Positions 16,292-24,965 of a DNA stretch of 64,000 nucleotides are shown in pieces; the stretch's first letter is position 1, and each line of letters opens with the position of its first letter. A program made the position numbers and the translations under genes. The stretch comes from Cytobacillus suaedae (lineage in GTDB: Bacteria > Bacillota > Bacilli > Bacillales > Bacillaceae_L). Location: the NCBI GenBank assembly GCA_014960805.1, contig CP063163.1, positions 1,692,001-1,756,000 on the forward strand, given 5' to 3'. The notes below the pieces were generated by a model that was given only the letters and a program-made list of their open reading frames with translations, ran no database searches and was not told where the DNA came from.

Positions 16292-17218
16292 ATGAAGGTA
16301 TTAAAGGAAATGGTAAAGCTTATTTTTATTTATTTGCTAGTTATTACATGTATCATCCTTTTTGTTTTAGTACCAAGGACACCAAACCTTGAGGTCGGCA
16401 AAGGTTGGGGAGGAGTAATCAATTATGATTACTCGTTTAGCTTTGAAGAATATAAGAACAATGTGCTTGGATACCTATCTAGAGTGGTAGAGACAAAAAG
16501 TCTTGGTCCTACAAAGTGGAAAACGAGAAGCGTTGAAGATGAGTTGCTGAAGTTTGTCCCAAAAAGCATGCTTGTTGTATTTACAGGACTAATCCTTTGT
16601 TTATTCTTTGGTATATTAAAAGGGATATATGACTATCGAAATATCAACACAAAACAGAACTTCCTGGGTAGTGGCACTACTTGGCTGTTTCAATCTATCC
16701 CTGATTATTTTATCGTCATCTGTGTTATTTGGATTGTCTTCTTTAAGATGCCTTTTACTATTTTAGGAGATGAAGGTTGGTATAAGTTTATTGCACCAGG
16801 AATATTAGTTGCGATTGCCCCTACGTTCTATGTTGCGAGAATTACGTCAGTATCCTTACTTAGTCAAAAAGATGAACCTCATATTATGGTGGCTTTTTCG
16901 AAGGGTTTTACTGAAAAACTAGTACTCTATCGGCACATGTTCAAGCCGTGTATAACTAATGTATCCGGGTACCTTCCTTCGGTTATGGTTTTCTTATTGT
17001 CTAACTTGTTAGTTGTTGAGTATTTATTAGCCTATGAGGGAGCAGCATACCGCTTATTTTCATCAATCGGTTACTCAAATTTTATTAGTCCATTTATGCT
17101 TGCAAGAAAGGTTGATGAAAGTGGGTTAGTAATTGGTATTAGTATTTGCTTTTTGATGTTCGTTATGGTTGCCCATGTTATTAGTCGACTAATCAAATTG
17201 AAGTTTGAGCCAAAATAA
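16292..17218 (+). CDS. ABC transporter permease, DppB/OppB-like
   Basis: 308-aa inner-membrane permease with an N-terminal span, an extracytoplasmic stretch, and five further segments. The EAA-type cytosolic loop is around TEKLVLYRHMFKPCITNVSGYLPS (about 208-232). It is 15 bp upstream of a DppC-like permease. No binding protein or ATPase genes adjoin, so the pair must use components encoded elsewhere, or be a remnant. A GGGGGCAGTGCC ribosome site precedes the ATG. Substrate (peptide or nickel) unknown. Confidence 0.8.
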   Translation: MKVLKEMVKLIFIYLLVITCIILFVLVPRTPNLEVGKGWGGVINYDYSFSFEEYKNNVLGYLSRVVETKSLGPTKWKTRSVEDELLKFVPKSMLVVFTGLILCLFFGILKGIYDYRNINTKQNFLGSGTTWLFQSIPDYFIVICVIWIVFFKMPFTILGDEGWYKFIAPGILVAIAPTFYVARITSVSLLSQKDEPHIMVAFSKGFTEKLVLYRHMFKPCITNVSGYLPSVMVFLLSNLLVVEYLLAYEGAAYRLFSSIGYSNFISPFMLARKVDESGLVIGISICFLMFVMVAHVISRLIKLKFEPK

Positions 17219-17232
17219 GGGGTGAGTAAGCG

Positions 17233-18129
17233 ATGAAACAGAACCGGTTATTAATAATGGGGACTATTATGATTACAATTTTATTACTAATTACCATTAT
17301 TGGACCTCATATTCCATATATAAAAAATGAGATAGATGAAGGGAGTCGGATACGATTTGGGGAAAATAACGTTATTATGACAGCTCCATTTTCTCCAGAA
17401 GATCAATTTCCTTTTGGGACAGATCGTGAGGGCCGAGATTTGTTAAGTGTTCTTATTGTTGGTGCAAAGGATACTCTTCTTATGATGCTTGTGATTTGTG
17501 TTATTCGATATTTTATAGGAATTCCCTTAGGTTTGTTAGCATCAAGAGGGAAGGGTTTTTTCTCATGGATTGTCTCCTCATGGAATCATATTTTTTCGAG
17601 TATTCCTATTATCTTTTCAGCTATGATTCTACTAAGTATTCCTGTACTTGTTATGCATGAATTTCGATTTTATTGGTCTATTCTTATTCTAGCTTTAATA
17701 GAGGTTGGAAAAGTTGCTTATATCGTTCAAGAAGAAACAAGAGGGATTCTTAAAAAGCCTTACATTGAAGCAGGCATAACCGTTGGAATGCATCCTATAA
17801 GACAGTTAACTTCAAATATATTACCGAACATCTTTCCGGCCATTGTCGTTAATTTCTTTATCGATATTGGTCGCACAGCCTTATTGATTGGACAAATGGG
17901 GATTTTTGGGATATTTATTTCTCAAGTCTTTGTACAAACGGGTTCTTTAGTAGCGGAAATGATGAATACAAGCTTAAACTGGTTAACTTTACTAGGGCAG
18001 GCTCGAAATGATATGCTAAAAGCCTTTTGGATTCCATTTTATACGTGTTTGGCAATTACCTTTACAGTCTTTACCTTTAATATCTTGGGAGAAGGACTTA
18101 GAAGACATTTTGATCGACGATCGGCATAA
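17233..18129 (+). CDS. ABC transporter permease, DppC/OppC-like
   Basis: 298-aa partner permease. DppC-family features are the N-terminal span, FPFGTDREGRDLLSVLIVGAKDT (about 57-79, matching the usual GTDxxGRD motif) and the EAA loop GITVGMHPIRQLTSNILPN (about 178-196). The dicistron bppB/bppC-like pair sits alone. Spacing of 15 bp with a GGGGTGAG site supports co-translation. Confidence 0.82.
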   Translation: MKQNRLLIMGTIMITILLLITIIGPHIPYIKNEIDEGSRIRFGENNVIMTAPFSPEDQFPFGTDREGRDLLSVLIVGAKDTLLMMLVICVIRYFIGIPLGLLASRGKGFFSWIVSSWNHIFSSIPIIFSAMILLSIPVLVMHEFRFYWSILILALIEVGKVAYIVQEETRGILKKPYIEAGITVGMHPIRQLTSNILPNIFPAIVVNFFIDIGRTALLIGQMGIFGIFISQVFVQTGSLVAEMMNTSLNWLTLLGQARNDMLKAFWIPFYTCLAITFTVFTFNILGEGLRRHFDRRSA

Positions 18130-18194
18130 AGGTAGTAATAGATAAAGAGTCGTTGATCAACAATGCTTATGTAAAGTTGCTGAGGAGGAGTTTC

Positions 18195-18575
18195 ATGGAT
18201 CATAATTATATTAATAATCCCTTCGATGAGTTTATGGGATGTCAGTATGAAAGAGTGAGTGATACAAATATAAAGGTTACCATGCCTATACAGCCATTAT
18301 TTTTAAATACAATTGGTGTTGTACATGGGGGAATTATTTCTACCCTTGCCGATATTGCGATGGGGAATACAACAAAAACTACAGGTAATAAACAATCGGT
18401 CGTTACTGTAGATATTAAGACTTCCTTCTTAAAAGGTGCAACTGGGGATTTTTTGGTTGCTGATGCTCATCTTATAAAGAAAGGCCGAACGTTAAACCAC
18501 GTAGACTGTTATATTTATGATGAAAATAACGTGCTAGTAGCAAGAGCAAGTGGTATTTTTGCAAATACGAAATGA
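18195..18575 (+). CDS. PaaI-family hotdog thioesterase
   Basis: 126 aa from the ATG at 18195, 4 nt after GAGGAGGAG; an in-frame upstream extension lacks support. The hotdog thioesterase signature is VVHGGIISTLADIAMG (42-57), including the HGG turn and the catalytic acidic residue after it. Predicted to hydrolyse acyl- or aryl-CoA thioesters in the cytosol. It follows the permease genes by 65 bp and may share their transcript. Confidence 0.82.
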   Translation: MDHNYINNPFDEFMGCQYERVSDTNIKVTMPIQPLFLNTIGVVHGGIISTLADIAMGNTTKTTGNKQSVVTVDIKTSFLKGATGDFLVADAHLIKKGRTLNHVDCYIYDENNVLVARASGIFANTK

Positions 18576-18638
18576 ATGTATAGGTTTATTTAATATAGGC
18601 CACTCTTTTAATGTTTAGATTGAATAGGAGGGTATGGC

Positions 18639-18929
18639 ATGGAAGTATGTGAGTTATGCGGAAGAGATGAAGTTGCGACGACAATCCACCATTTGTTACC
18701 TAAAGAAATGGGGGGCACATTTGGTGCTACAGCTAACTTATGTATCCCGTGTCATAAACAAATACATGCCCTCTACACCAATGGTGAAATCGCAGCCCGT
18801 TTAACAACAATCCGGGAATTACGGGAAGATGAACAACTTGCAAGCTTTATTAAGTGGATCCGAAAACAACCAGCAACCAAACTTATGAAAATTCGTAAGT
18901 CAAATGAGCGGAAACGTAAAGGAAGATAA
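18639..18929 (+). CDS. HNH endonuclease-domain protein
   Basis: 96 aa, essentially a bare HNH domain: CxxC knuckle at C4/C7, the catalytic H-H-L-L-P segment (H17-H18), N33, and a second knuckle CIPCHKQIH (C35, C38, H39, H43). The basic tail fits nucleic-acid binding. Such single-domain HNH proteins are widespread chromosomal genes in bacilli; the target is unknown. AGGAGGG site upstream; terminator downstream at 18930. Confidence 0.85.
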   Translation: MEVCELCGRDEVATTIHHLLPKEMGGTFGATANLCIPCHKQIHALYTNGEIAARLTTIRELREDEQLASFIKWIRKQPATKLMKIRKSNERKRKGR

Positions 18930-18964
18930 AAATGTGCACAATTCTTTGAGGTGCGCATTTTTTT
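18930..18964 (+). terminator. Terminator after HNH gene
   Basis: AATGTGCAC pairs with GTGCGCATT (one wobble), followed by a T-run. Confidence 0.8.
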
Positions 18965-19022
18965 ATGGATATAATTGGAATGAAATATGTTACGATAGAA
19001 AAAAAGAGAAGTAGGGGGAATT

Positions 19023-19667
19023 ATGAAGACATTTCTAAAATGGGTGATAGGAATTCTGGCTGTCGTTACTCTGATTATGGGGATTTTCATTTTTTTATTT
19101 TTTCAAAGTATGAAGCCTGATCAAAAAGAGGTCGAAAAAGTTCAACAACAAGCTGAAGAATATATAGTAAATACCTTTAAGGATGAAGTTATTATCTTTG
19201 ATACATTATTTGATAATATGGGGAATTTCCCTTATTTTGAGTATGCGGCCAATGCCGAAAATAAACAGGATGGGACTCAGTTTCTAGTGTTCTTTAATAA
19301 AGCAACAAATCAGATGGAAGACACTTACATTGCAGATAAATGGGAACGAGAATTAGAACGTGAAATTAGACCGTATCTTGAGAGGACATTGGGTACACTT
19401 GATGAACTGTGGATTTTTTATCCGGAACGTACGGGAATTGAGTTAAACGTTGATCCCAATCAACCGAGTAGTTATAAAGATTATGATGCCAAACCTCATG
19501 TCATGATTTTTATCCCAAGGAAAGCAGACACGGAAGACAAAGAACTATTTGAAGGTATAGTTGGTTATCTAAAAAACGAGGCAGAAGTCAAGCATGGTAG
19601 TGTTTCTCTTGAGTACATCGATAGGGGAGTTCATTTAGAGGAAAAAGTTTGGCATGAGGAATTCTAA
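19023..19667 (+). CDS. Membrane-anchored hypothetical protein
   Basis: 214 aa with an N-terminal membrane anchor (about 7-30, WVIGILAVVTLIMGIFIFLFF) and an acidic soluble domain outside the membrane, beginning with a predicted helix (KEVEKVQQQAEEYI). No lipobox. I recognise no family; similar anchored proteins are common and uncharacterised in Bacillus. A GTAGGGGG site precedes the ATG; it is single and ends at a bidirectional terminator. Confidence 0.7.
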   Translation: MKTFLKWVIGILAVVTLIMGIFIFLFFQSMKPDQKEVEKVQQQAEEYIVNTFKDEVIIFDTLFDNMGNFPYFEYAANAENKQDGTQFLVFFNKATNQMEDTYIADKWERELEREIRPYLERTLGTLDELWIFYPERTGIELNVDPNQPSSYKDYDAKPHVMIFIPRKADTEDKELFEGIVGYLKNEAEVKHGSVSLEYIDRGVHLEEKVWHEEF

Positions 19668-19677
19668 AAAACAAAAT

Positions 19678-19717
19678 AACGAATCAAAGCTACATACTAT
19701 AGTAACTTTGATTCGTT
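19678..19717. terminator. Bidirectional terminator
   Basis: AACGAATCAAAG (19678-19689) pairs perfectly with CTTTGATTCGTT (19706-19717), flanked by A and T runs. The right arm overlaps the end of the leftward gene. Confidence 0.85.
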
Positions 19718-19921
19718 TTTTGATTCTTTTACTTGCATGTGTTCGAGTTCAAGTCTTAATTTGTTTGTTTCAATCAGGTAGTTTTCATGCTTTAGTTTCT
19801 CAAGCTCTAACTCATCTTTAAGCATGTCTCGCTTTATTTTTGATTGTTTTTGAAAATGTTCTGTAACAATCGCGACTAATGGAATGGAAAAAATCATGAC
19901 AACCGCTACTAGACCTGTCAC
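19697..19921 (-). CDS. Small membrane protein with coiled-coil tail (PspB-like architecture)
   Basis: 74 aa: one N-terminal membrane span (about 2-19) followed by a highly charged helix with heptad-like spacing (KRDMLKDELELEKLKHENYLIET...). This single-span-plus-coiled-coil arrangement resembles PspB-type membrane-stress proteins, but homology is not shown. GTG start with AAGGAGG 8 nt upstream. Convergent with the preceding gene; the stop codon lies within the shared terminator. Confidence 0.7.
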   Translation of the reverse strand: MTGLVAVVMIFSIPLVAIVTEHFQKQSKIKRDMLKDELELEKLKHENYLIETNKLRLELEHMQVKESKNESKLL

Positions 19922-20078
19922 CTAAATAACCTCCTTATCTTCTATTTCTTAATACGGTTTTAGTGGTTTAAGAGTTTCACGATTTTAAAAAATATTTTCA
20001 TAAGTTTAACAAATATGGTAGTTGTTTGATATGAGATGTTGATAACAATGGTGCTTTTATTTGAAGGGGGATTCTCTG

Positions 20079-20594
20079 ATGGAGAACGAGGTAATGGTTG
20101 AACAAGTTGTTAAAATTGAAGATTACGTGGACGAGCTTTCTGAACTACTAATACAAGTTGTCGGTGATGGAGCCTCAATTGGTTTCCTGCCACCTTTAAA
20201 AATGGAAGAAGCGAAGTGCTATTGGGAAGGTGTCCTTCAATCCGATTGTATCTTATTCATTACCAAGGTAAATCAAGAGATTGCTGGAACTGTTCAACTT
20301 CATTTATGTATGAAAGAAAACGGACGTCATCGAGCAGAAGTGGCCAAATTAATGACACATCCTGGGTTTCGTCGAATGGGGCTTGGTCGTCAGTTGATGG
20401 AAGTGCTTGAAGATAAGGCGAAAAGAGATGGAAGAACACTACTTGTTCTCGATACAAGAGAAGGTGATCCATCTAACCGTCTTTATCAAGCAATGGACTA
20501 CGTGGAAGCAGGGAAAATCCCTAATTATGCCAAATCAGCAAATGGTGACTATCATTCTACAATTTATTATTATAAAGAATTAAAAGTAACCTGA
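20079..20594 (+). CDS. GNAT-family N-acetyltransferase
   Basis: 171 aa from the ATG at 20079, 8 nt after AAGGGGG (a TTG at 20061 overlaps that site). GNAT signature: VAKLMTHPGFRRMGLGRQLME, with RRMGLG as the acetyl-CoA loop, then LVLDTREGDPSNRLYQAMDYVEAG. It resembles the acetyltransferases that act on small amines or antibiotics, but the substrate is unknown. A Nudix gene follows 16 bp later and is probably co-transcribed. Confidence 0.85.
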   Translation: MENEVMVEQVVKIEDYVDELSELLIQVVGDGASIGFLPPLKMEEAKCYWEGVLQSDCILFITKVNQEIAGTVQLHLCMKENGRHRAEVAKLMTHPGFRRMGLGRQLMEVLEDKAKRDGRTLLVLDTREGDPSNRLYQAMDYVEAGKIPNYAKSANGDYHSTIYYYKELKVT

Positions 20595-20610
20595 AATTAG
20601 GAGAATACTA

Positions 20611-21084
20611 ATGACTGAGACTATAAACTATAAACTCTGGACAATGTGTATGATTCAGGATGGCGATAAGGTATTGTTAATGGATCGTCAACATGATCAT
20701 TTTAAAGGATTCATACCCCCAGGTGGAAAGGTTGAGTTCCCGGAAAGTATTGTTGAAGGAGCTATTCGTGAAGTAAAAGAAGAGACAGGTCTTAAGGTGA
20801 GTAACCTTATATTCAAAGGCTTATATGAATACGTTAACCCTACTACCAAGGACCGTTACATGATTTTTAATTACTTATCAAATGATTTCAGTGGGGAGTT
20901 GCTTGAAAATCCACCAGAAGGAAAGTTGGTCTGGGTATCGATTAAAGAGGCAATGGATTTACCTATGCAACAATCTATTAAACGAAGATTTCCTTTATTT
21001 TTTGAAGAGGGGACATTTGAAATTCAGGTACAGTGGAACCATGAAAAGAATGAAGAAGGAAAGGTTAGCATAGTGAAAGTGTGA
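20611..21084 (+). CDS. Nudix hydrolase, MutT-like
   Basis: 157 aa. The Nudix box is complete: G-G-K-V-E-F-P-E-S followed by GAIREVKEETGL (about residues 41-63). Predicted to hydrolyse nucleoside diphosphate derivatives; sequence style is that of 8-oxo-dGTP diphosphatases of Gram-positives, but this is not decisive. It shares a transcript with the upstream GNAT gene. Confidence 0.85.
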   Translation: MTETINYKLWTMCMIQDGDKVLLMDRQHDHFKGFIPPGGKVEFPESIVEGAIREVKEETGLKVSNLIFKGLYEYVNPTTKDRYMIFNYLSNDFSGELLENPPEGKLVWVSIKEAMDLPMQQSIKRRFPLFFEEGTFEIQVQWNHEKNEEGKVSIVKV

Positions 21085-21134
21085 TAAGGTGCTCTCATAA
21101 TTGAATGATTGGTCAGTTAGATTTATAGCCCGTT

Positions 21135-21285
21135 CATTTCCGGTCCAGGCACTTGCTTTCCGCGGGGAAAGGATGGTTATTTTCACTGTCGTGAAAAAAC
21201 CCACTCCTCAACGTTCCGTCTGCGGGGTCTCGACCTTTCCTCTTCTCCCGCAGGAGTCAAGTGCCTTCCCCTCCAATCAACTTAT
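21135..21285. repeat. GC-rich interspersed repeat element, copy A
   Basis: The element starts with CAGGCACTTGCTTTCCGCGG and ends with CCGCAGGAGTCAAGTGCCTT, so its ends are inverted repeats (AGGCACTTG / CAAGTGCCT). The interior includes GGGGTCTCGACCTTTCCTCT. It is clearly more GC-rich than its surroundings. Copies B (about 49586, opposite orientation) and C (about 60786) share both ends. No protein is credible here. It fills the gap between 21085 and 21435 together with a weak hairpin near 21390. Confidence 0.88.
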
Positions 21286-21434
21286 AACTCTCTATTAGTG
21301 AATAGTATACTGATATGCCTTCACATGAAAACCTTCTATCTTTAACACATTACAAATTTACAATTTTAATAGAAATAATAAGGGCTCCCCTCAAAGTCAC
21401 CATAATATTGACTTTTTGGACAGCCTTTTTTGTT

Positions 21435-22211
21435 TTAAAAACTCACTTCTTCACCGTATCCTAGAATAACGACCTTTGTTCTAGTTTCATTACCAAGAGC
21501 TGTCTTGAACTCATAATCTCGACCGATCATATTTTCAACAACAGGGAAAGCATTTACTAGGGCAGAAAGTGTTTCTGGTGATGCTGCTGTTTCTTTAGAT
21601 GGGAAAGTATGACTAGGAATGACATAATCAACATCTAGCAGATTTTTAACTGCATATGCAGCTTCCTTAGGGCCCATTGTAAATTGTCCTGAAGCAGATA
21701 AGATGGCAATGGTAGGGCGATAAACGTCTTGTATCAGTTTCATATCTAACATAAGTGCTGTATCACCAGAATGATAGAGCGTATGATCACCATCAAAGTC
21801 AAAAATATAGCCTGCAGATTCACCTGCATATATTGGAGCTCCCTCTGTTTCACCGTAGCTAGAACTATGACGTGCTTGAACCATTGTGATTGTCGTATCC
21901 TCCAGCTGGATTGAACCACCAAAATTCAGAGGGAATACATGTTTAAAGCCTTTTTGCATAAGGATCATCGCTAGCTCATATTGGGCAACAACAAGACAGC
22001 CAGGATTTGCATCCTTAAGCTTATGTAATCCACTTGTGTGATCGAAATGACCGTGAGTTAAAAAGACAGCATCAATCGTTTGTAGGAATGCTTCATTTTG
22101 AAAGGCCTCTGGACAACCAGGATTCATTTCGAAAAATGGATCAATTAAAAACTTCTTATCACACTTACTTGTTAGCAGATACATCGCATGACCTAAGCGC
22201 AAAACCTTCAT
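21435..22211 (-). CDS. Metallo-beta-lactamase-fold hydrolase (UPF0173/YtkL-like)
   Basis: 258 aa from the ATG at 22211, 7 nt after AGGGGG; a longer in-frame extension has no site. The metal motif HGHFDH (H53, H55, D57, H58) and later LYHSGDTAL and VIPSHTF histidines complete the binuclear site typical of this fold. The family is conserved in Bacillus with unknown physiological substrate. Monocistronic. Confidence 0.83.
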   Translation of the reverse strand: MKVLRLGHAMYLLTSKCDKKFLIDPFFEMNPGCPEAFQNEAFLQTIDAVFLTHGHFDHTSGLHKLKDANPGCLVVAQYELAMILMQKGFKHVFPLNFGGSIQLEDTTITMVQARHSSSYGETEGAPIYAGESAGYIFDFDGDHTLYHSGDTALMLDMKLIQDVYRPTIAILSASGQFTMGPKEAAYAVKNLLDVDYVIPSHTFPSKETAASPETLSALVNAFPVVENMIGRDYEFKTALGNETRTKVVILGYGEEVSF

Positions 22212-22386
22212 AGGAATACCCCCTGTTTTAAAAAATCTAAATAACCTATATATGTATATGCTCATGTTTAGATCCCTATGAAAAAATGTGAAATAACTAT
22301 TCATTTTATATCTTGGTAATATTTCCTATTACATGAAGTTGTGCTATTTTAAAAGAATAATAATCTACTTGAATGGAGTATTTAGA

Positions 22387-22917
22387 ATGGGAATTCAAAG
22401 AAATGTGATTTTATTTATTGCAACTAGTTTAGATGGTCTTATTGCAAAAGAGGACGACTCTCTAGAATGGTTGTTCAACGTTGAAGGTGAAGGTGATAAT
22501 GGGTATGAAACATTTTACAACACAGTTGACACCATCATTATGGGCAGAAAGACATATGATCAAGTGCTCCATCTAGAGAAAGGCAATTTTCCATACAAGA
22601 ACAAAAAGTGCTACGTGTTTTCACGCTCAAATATGTCTAGCAATGAATATGTTGAATTTGTAAGTGAGGATATTAGGCAATTTACAAATCGCTTAAAGAA
22701 TGAGGAAGGAAAGAATATTTGGTTAGTTGGTGGAGGAGAACTTCTTACTACGTTTATTAAAGAGCGATTAATTGATGAGATGATCATAACCATCGCTCCG
22801 ACCATAATTGGGAGGGGAATTCCATTATTTAAGGACTTAGAGAATGAGATAGAGTACTCCTTAAAGGAAATTACACGCATTAATCAGTTTGCTCAATTAC
22901 ATTACTACTTAAAATAA
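22387..22917 (+). CDS. Dihydrofolate-reductase-family protein (RibD C-terminal-like)
   Basis: 176 aa from the ATG at 22387, 8 nt after GGAG. The sequence VILFIATSLDGLIAKEDDSLEWL at the N-terminus, MGRKTYDQVL and IWLVGGGELLTTFI are the NADPH-binding signatures of the RibD_C/YyaP group. It reduces an unknown substrate; DHFR activity proper is unlikely for this group. The next gene starts 12 bp downstream. Confidence 0.85.
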   Translation: MGIQRNVILFIATSLDGLIAKEDDSLEWLFNVEGEGDNGYETFYNTVDTIIMGRKTYDQVLHLEKGNFPYKNKKCYVFSRSNMSSNEYVEFVSEDIRQFTNRLKNEEGKNIWLVGGGELLTTFIKERLIDEMIITIAPTIIGRGIPLFKDLENEIEYSLKEITRINQFAQLHYYLK

Positions 22918-22929
22918 AGGAGAAATTCC

Positions 22930-23469
22930 GTGTTAAAAAGAGTATACGGGAATAGACCAGATTGGAAACGTGTTGTTCAAAGAGAGTATTACCAAACATC
23001 TATTGAGGATATTGAATTCTCTGGGCATATTACACTACTAAAAATAAAAAAAGTAACTGAACCATTATTTGTTCAATATGGTGAAAAAAAGATTTGCATT
23101 GTCGATGATGGTTATATGTGGCTTCAACATTTCCCGACGAACAAACATTATTCAGTAACAACAATGTTTAACGAGAATGGTGAAGTCGTGCAATGGTATA
23201 TTGATATTTGCTATAGAATTGGTATTGATGAGAGACAGATCCCTTGGATGGATGATTTATTCCTGGATATTGTTGTGCTAAATACAGGTGAAGTCATTCG
23301 TAAAGATGCTGATGAATTGGCACAAGCTTTACATATGGGCTGGATTGACCAATCTATGTTTAATTTAGCGAACACAGTGGAAGAAGCTCTTCTTCATAAT
23401 ATTAACAAACAGAACTTTCAACTATTAAATCTAGTGCAGAAGCACAAAGACTACCTCTTGGGAAATTAA
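22930..23469 (+). CDS. DUF402-domain protein (YgaC-like nucleotide phosphatase family)
   Basis: 179 aa. The DUF402 core is visible: WYIDICYRIGIDERQIPWMDDLFLDIVVLNTGEV with acidic metal ligands, then DADELAQALHMGWID. Characterised members hydrolyse nucleoside tri- and diphosphates with Mg/Mn. GTG start 5 nt from AAAGGAGAAA. It lies directly downstream of the RibD_C-like gene. Confidence 0.82.
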   Translation: MLKRVYGNRPDWKRVVQREYYQTSIEDIEFSGHITLLKIKKVTEPLFVQYGEKKICIVDDGYMWLQHFPTNKHYSVTTMFNENGEVVQWYIDICYRIGIDERQIPWMDDLFLDIVVLNTGEVIRKDADELAQALHMGWIDQSMFNLANTVEEALLHNINKQNFQLLNLVQKHKDYLLGN

Positions 23470-23540
23470 AAATAACTTGATTATTTATGAAAGTAATGAA
23501 TAAAATGGAAACTAAGACAAGGTTTAGGAGGAAATTCAAC

Positions 23541-24326
23541 ATGGGTTTTTTTAATAAGATAATTTACAGTATGGGGAAATTTGAAAAGTATCCAGATATG
23601 GTTAAACAGGGTGTAGGTAAAGCATTTTTATACTTATTTTTATTTACACTCCTTTTTGGCACAATACATAGCATTATTATTGGTTTTCAGATCAATAAGG
23701 ACATAGGAGGCTTTGTTTCAGATATTAGTGGGAACATTCCTGAATTTACTTTCTCAGATGGTATTCTTGATGTGAAAGAACCAATGCCAATTATCCATGA
23801 GGATTTGGATGGTAGTACACTTATTATCGATACGACTGGACAAACAACTCCTGATATTTTAGATCAGTATGAATCTGCTACTCTAATTTTATCAGACCGA
23901 GTGATTACAAAAGATAATGGATTTAAATCTGAAGAATTTTCTTTCGGTGATTTTGTGGGTATTACATTCGATCAGGATGATATAGTTGACAAATTGCCTT
24001 TGCTTCAATGGTTTAGTTTTATTGCTGCATTCTTTGTCTGGATTGGCTTTTTTATCGGAAAGTTATTCAGTTCGCTGTTATTAGCTTTGGTTGGTTTAAT
24101 CCTTGTAGCGATTCGAAAAAAGAAGATATCGTTTGGAGGCTTATACAGTTTAGCCATTTATGCATTAACCGCACCAATTCTATTAGATATTGTGTTACAA
24201 GTATTTGGCACGGATCTGCACAATTTAGTTTATTATGTCATTGCAATTGCTTATATGTATCTAGCTATGAAGCACTTTAATCTAAAAGAAGAAAGTGAAT
24301 TTAGCGAACCAATTGACAATTATTAA
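23541..24326 (+). CDS. DUF1189 multi-pass membrane protein
   Basis: 261 aa from the ATG at 23541 with an AGGAGGAAA site. An N-terminal span (about 28-48), a long extracytoplasmic domain (about 50-160), and three or four C-terminal spans give the topology of the DUF1189 family. A maltodextrin-related regulator role was proposed for one homologue; there is no evidence of that here. It precedes the OsmC selenoprotein candidate by 29 bp. Confidence 0.75.
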   Translation: MGFFNKIIYSMGKFEKYPDMVKQGVGKAFLYLFLFTLLFGTIHSIIIGFQINKDIGGFVSDISGNIPEFTFSDGILDVKEPMPIIHEDLDGSTLIIDTTGQTTPDILDQYESATLILSDRVITKDNGFKSEEFSFGDFVGITFDQDDIVDKLPLLQWFSFIAAFFVWIGFFIGKLFSSLLLALVGLILVAIRKKKISFGGLYSLAIYALTAPILLDIVLQVFGTDLHNLVYYVIAIAYMYLAMKHFNLKEESEFSEPIDNY

Positions 24327-24355
24327 AGAATAAACAGGTAAATGGAGGGGATAGG

Positions 24356-24832
24356 ATGAGCAAACCGATTGAATTGACAAAAATCACGATTATTCAAAAG
24401 GAACCCCCACATCGTCAAGCTGTTATTAAGGGATTTGACAATGAGCCAGTTGATTATGGAGTTCATGGTGGAGTAAAGGAATTTTACGGGGCGGTACCCG
24501 AAGTAGAATATCCATCAACACTGGACCATATTGTAGCAGCTGCTGGTGGCTGACTAACTGGTACACTATCACGCGCACTGGTAGTGCGTAAAATCCCAAC
24601 GTATCCAAACAAGTTGCAAACGAGGGTTGAAGGAACCATAGAAGCACCAGAGGGTGTTTTAAAGATTACCAAAATTCGTTGCCACTATGAATTAAAAATC
24701 CCAGCAGGAAAAAGAGAAGCTGCTGAACGTGCTTTACATGTTTTTGAAAAGGGCTGTCCAGTTGCTCAAACCTTAAAGGGAAATGTTGAGTTCATGCATT
24801 CTTGGGACATCGAAGAATACGAGGAAGAATAA
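24356..24832 (+). CDS. OsmC-family peroxidase-like protein with in-frame UGA: candidate selenoprotein
   Basis: 158 residues if the TGA at 24551-24553 (codon 66) is read. Upstream of it are an N-terminal strand-rich domain and DHIVAAAGG; downstream, LTGTLSRALVVRKIP continues the same family alignment to a normal C-terminus. OsmC/Ohr proteins reduce organic hydroperoxides with a reactive Cys in the AAAGGC motif; here that codon is UGA. The second conserved cysteine is C134 (EKGCPVAQT). A SECIS-like hairpin follows at 24574-24588. GGAGGGG ribosome site; strong terminator downstream. The alternative is a nonsense mutation, but no other lesion is present. Confidence 0.82.
24574..24588 (+). promoter_or_regulatory. 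SECIS-like hairpin downstream of the OsmC UGA
   Basis: CGCACT (24574-24579) pairs perfectly with AGTGCG (24583-24588) around GGU; opening the last U-A pair gives a UGGUA loop. The loop begins 26 nt after the UGA, within the bacterial SECIS range, and has G in the required first positions. Confidence 0.72.
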
Positions 24833-24839
24833 ATTGTTG

Positions 24840-24872
24840 AACAACCAATCCTGTGAATTGGTTGTTTTTTTA
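24840..24872 (+). terminator. Terminator after osmC-like gene
   Basis: AACAACCAAT and ATTGGTTGTT form a perfect 10-bp stem around a 7-nt loop, followed by a T-run. Confidence 0.88.
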
Positions 24873-24965
24873 TGGGTATAAAGACTTAAAGTTAGTGAAT
24901 CGTACCACCTATGGTAAAAATTAGTTGTCCATGATATGAAGGAAATTATATAATTAAGTCGAAAA

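Noticed and set aside
21101-21298. Reading frames across the GC-rich elements (also at 49492-49731)
   Set aside because: They arise from the repeat itself, lack ribosome sites, and translate to repetitive stretches in several frames.
21388-21432. Terminator of the Nudix gene (AAAGTCA/TGACTTT)
   Set aside because: The stem is imperfect and far from the stop codon, beyond a repeat element; listed only as a weak hairpin.
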